A DNA stretch of 6,903 nt from Bacillota bacterium. Lineage in GTDB: Bacteria; Bacillota; Clostridia; Lachnospirales; WQUN01. Positions 6,187 through 6,903 of this stretch are shown piece by piece. The notes under the pieces were generated by a model. It saw nothing but the letters and a program-made list of their open reading frames with translations, was not told the DNA's origin and ran no database searches. The position numbers and the translations under genes were made by a program. The stretch covers positions 1 through 6,903 of the forward strand of contig WQUN01000043.1 in assembly GCA_009782085.1 (NCBI GenBank), given 5' to 3'. Position 1 is the first letter of the stretch, and each line of letters starts with the position of its first letter.

Positions 6187-6229
6187 CTTTTTGATATTTA
6201 ATCCTAAAAGAAAAAAACGGGAGGAACCG

Positions 6230-6613
6230 ATGATGAAAAACGAACGGAAATTTTTCAGGTGCGCGAAGTGCGGGAACCTTGTCGGGGTCATAGAGGACTC
6301 CGGGGCCAGCATCATCTGCTGCGGGGAGCCCATGGCCGAGCTCAGGCCGAACACGGCGGACGCGGCGCAGGAGAAGCACGTGCCCGCGGCGGAGCGAAGC
6401 GGGAACAAGCTGAAGGTAAAGGTTGGCTCCATCCCCCATCCCATGACGGCGGAGCACCATATCGCCTGGATCGCCGTCGCCGACGGCTGCCGGACCCACA
6501 GGGCGGCGCTGGCGGCCGGAGACGCGCCGGAGGCCGAGTTCTGCGTGGGAGACGGCCCGGTCACGGTGTTCGCGCACTGCAATCTGCACGGATTATGGTC
6601 CGCGGATCTTTAA
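6230..6613 (+). CDS. dfx: desulfoferrodoxin (2Fe superoxide reductase)
   Basis: This is a 127-residue full-length desulfoferrodoxin. It reduces superoxide to hydrogen peroxide in the cytoplasm without making oxygen, as expected in an anaerobe. The N-terminal domain has the four cysteines of the rubredoxin-like centre I (Cys11, Cys14, Cys30, Cys31). The C-terminal domain has the centre II iron ligands His50, His70, His76, Cys117 and His120 in EKHVP, HPMTAEHH and HCNLHGLW. Lys49 matches the lysine that helps attract superoxide. All positions are one more than in the Desulfovibrio enzyme. ATG 6230 follows GGGAGG by five bases; ATG 6233 is equally possible. The upstream frame back to 6080 is open but covers the promoter and is not coding. 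It is divergent from perR and 38 bases ahead of a flavin reductase gene, so both are probably co-transcribed and PerR-controlled. The product peroxide would be the signal PerR senses. Confidence 0.95.
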   Translation: MMKNERKFFRCAKCGNLVGVIEDSGASIICCGEPMAELRPNTADAAQEKHVPAAERSGNKLKVKVGSIPHPMTAEHHIAWIAVADGCRTHRAALAAGDAPEAEFCVGDGPVTVFAHCNLHGLWSADL

Positions 6614-6651
6614 GGCAAATCCTGAAAAAATTTTGAATTCCGAGGTGTCGT

Positions 6652-6903
6652 ATGAGCAAAAAAACGATCGGTATTTTTGTCGGAAGCCTCCGCCGCGACT
6701 CGTTCAGCAAAAAGGTCGCCGAATATCTGTCCGGCCTTCTTGCGGAGCAGTTTGACGTCAAATTCATGGACATAGCCTCTGTGGATATGTTCAATCAGGA
6801 TCTGGACAACGAAACCCCGCCGCCGGAGTGGGCGCGCCTGCGCCGGGAGGTCAGGGCGCTGGACGCCGTGCTGTTCGTGACGCCGGAGTACAACCGCTCC
6901 ATG
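6652..6903 (+). CDS. NAD(P)H-dependent FMN reductase family protein, partial
   Basis: The first 84 codons of a flavodoxin-like NADPH-dependent FMN reductase / azoreductase-type protein are present; the rest lies beyond the window. GSLRRDS at 11-17 is the family's FMN phosphate-binding loop. TPEYNRS at 77-83 is the second flavin-contacting signature. The beta-strand VLFV precedes it as expected. GAGGTG lies five bases before ATG 6652. Family members use NAD(P)H to reduce FMN, quinones or azo dyes, and full-length proteins are about 180-190 residues. Its place directly after dfx, with no terminator between, suggests a shared transcript. It may supply electrons for superoxide reductase or lower free flavin, but no rubredoxin gene is visible to test this. 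Confidence 0.9.
   Translation, partial: MSKKTIGIFVGSLRRDSFSKKVAEYLSGLLAEQFDVKFMDIASVDMFNQDLDNETPPPEWARLRREVRALDAVLFVTPEYNRSM

Noticed and set aside
6080..6229. N-terminal extension of dfx back to an upstream ATG
   Set aside because: It would translate the promoter and leader. The internal ATG 6230 has a good ribosome binding site and gives the exact desulfoferrodoxin numbering.
6048..6229. Canonical PerR box (TTATAATnATTATAA)
   Set aside because: Only a good half-site overlaps the perR -10; the other half matches three of seven bases, so no full box is claimed.

Overview
The window looks like a piece of chromosome from an anaerobic, endospore-forming Firmicute, most likely a GC-rich member of the Clostridia. 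Three observations support this. There is a PdaA-type spore-cortex deacetylase. The oxidative-stress genes are of the anaerobe type: a desulfoferrodoxin (superoxide reductase) beside a PerR-like repressor. Shine-Dalgarno sites are AGGAGG-like, and codons prefer G or C at third positions. The species cannot be named from the sequence alone. No insertion sequence, prophage gene, CRISPR array, tRNA or rRNA was seen.

Left part (1-5371, all minus strand). Reading in the direction of transcription, the genes are pdaA (4598-5371), a Gfo/Idh/MocA-family NAD(P)-dependent oxidoreductase (3435-4553), a membrane-anchored CapA/PgsA-type metallophosphatase-fold protein (1828-3381), and a large lipoprotein (1-1814, running out of the window). 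The lipoprotein joins a YerB-type DUF3048 region to a C-terminal Asp-box (BNR-like) propeller. Gaps are short (44, 53 and 13 bases), so read-through is plausible. A near-consensus promoter (TTGACC-17-TATAAT) inside the end of pdaA could drive the last three genes separately. A 7-bp inverted repeat runs from its -10 region to the ribosome binding site of the oxidoreductase gene. Three of the four products are predicted to act at or outside the membrane, so the group reads as a cell-envelope cluster. The substrates of the oxidoreductase and the CapA-like protein are unknown.

Middle (5372-5651). This gene-free stretch holds a perfect short palindrome (5613-5631), then a clear intrinsic terminator for perR (5529-5563), then an AT-rich leader ahead of pdaA with an 8-base direct repeat but no convincing promoter.

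Right part (5652-6903). perR (minus) and dfx (plus) are divergent and share a roughly 180-base control region with back-to-back sigma-A promoters. A flavin-reductase-like gene follows dfx and is cut by the window end. The natural reading is a peroxide-sensing repressor controlling itself and a superoxide-detoxifying operon, with the flavoprotein a possible source of electrons. No canonical PerR box was found, so this regulation is inferred from layout and from the complete set of PerR metal ligands.

The most unusual items are the DUF3048-propeller fusion, the 11-residue tandem repeats in the stalk of the CapA-like protein, the promoter/inverted-repeat arrangement at 4567-4614, and the palindrome-plus-terminator unit at 5529-5631.
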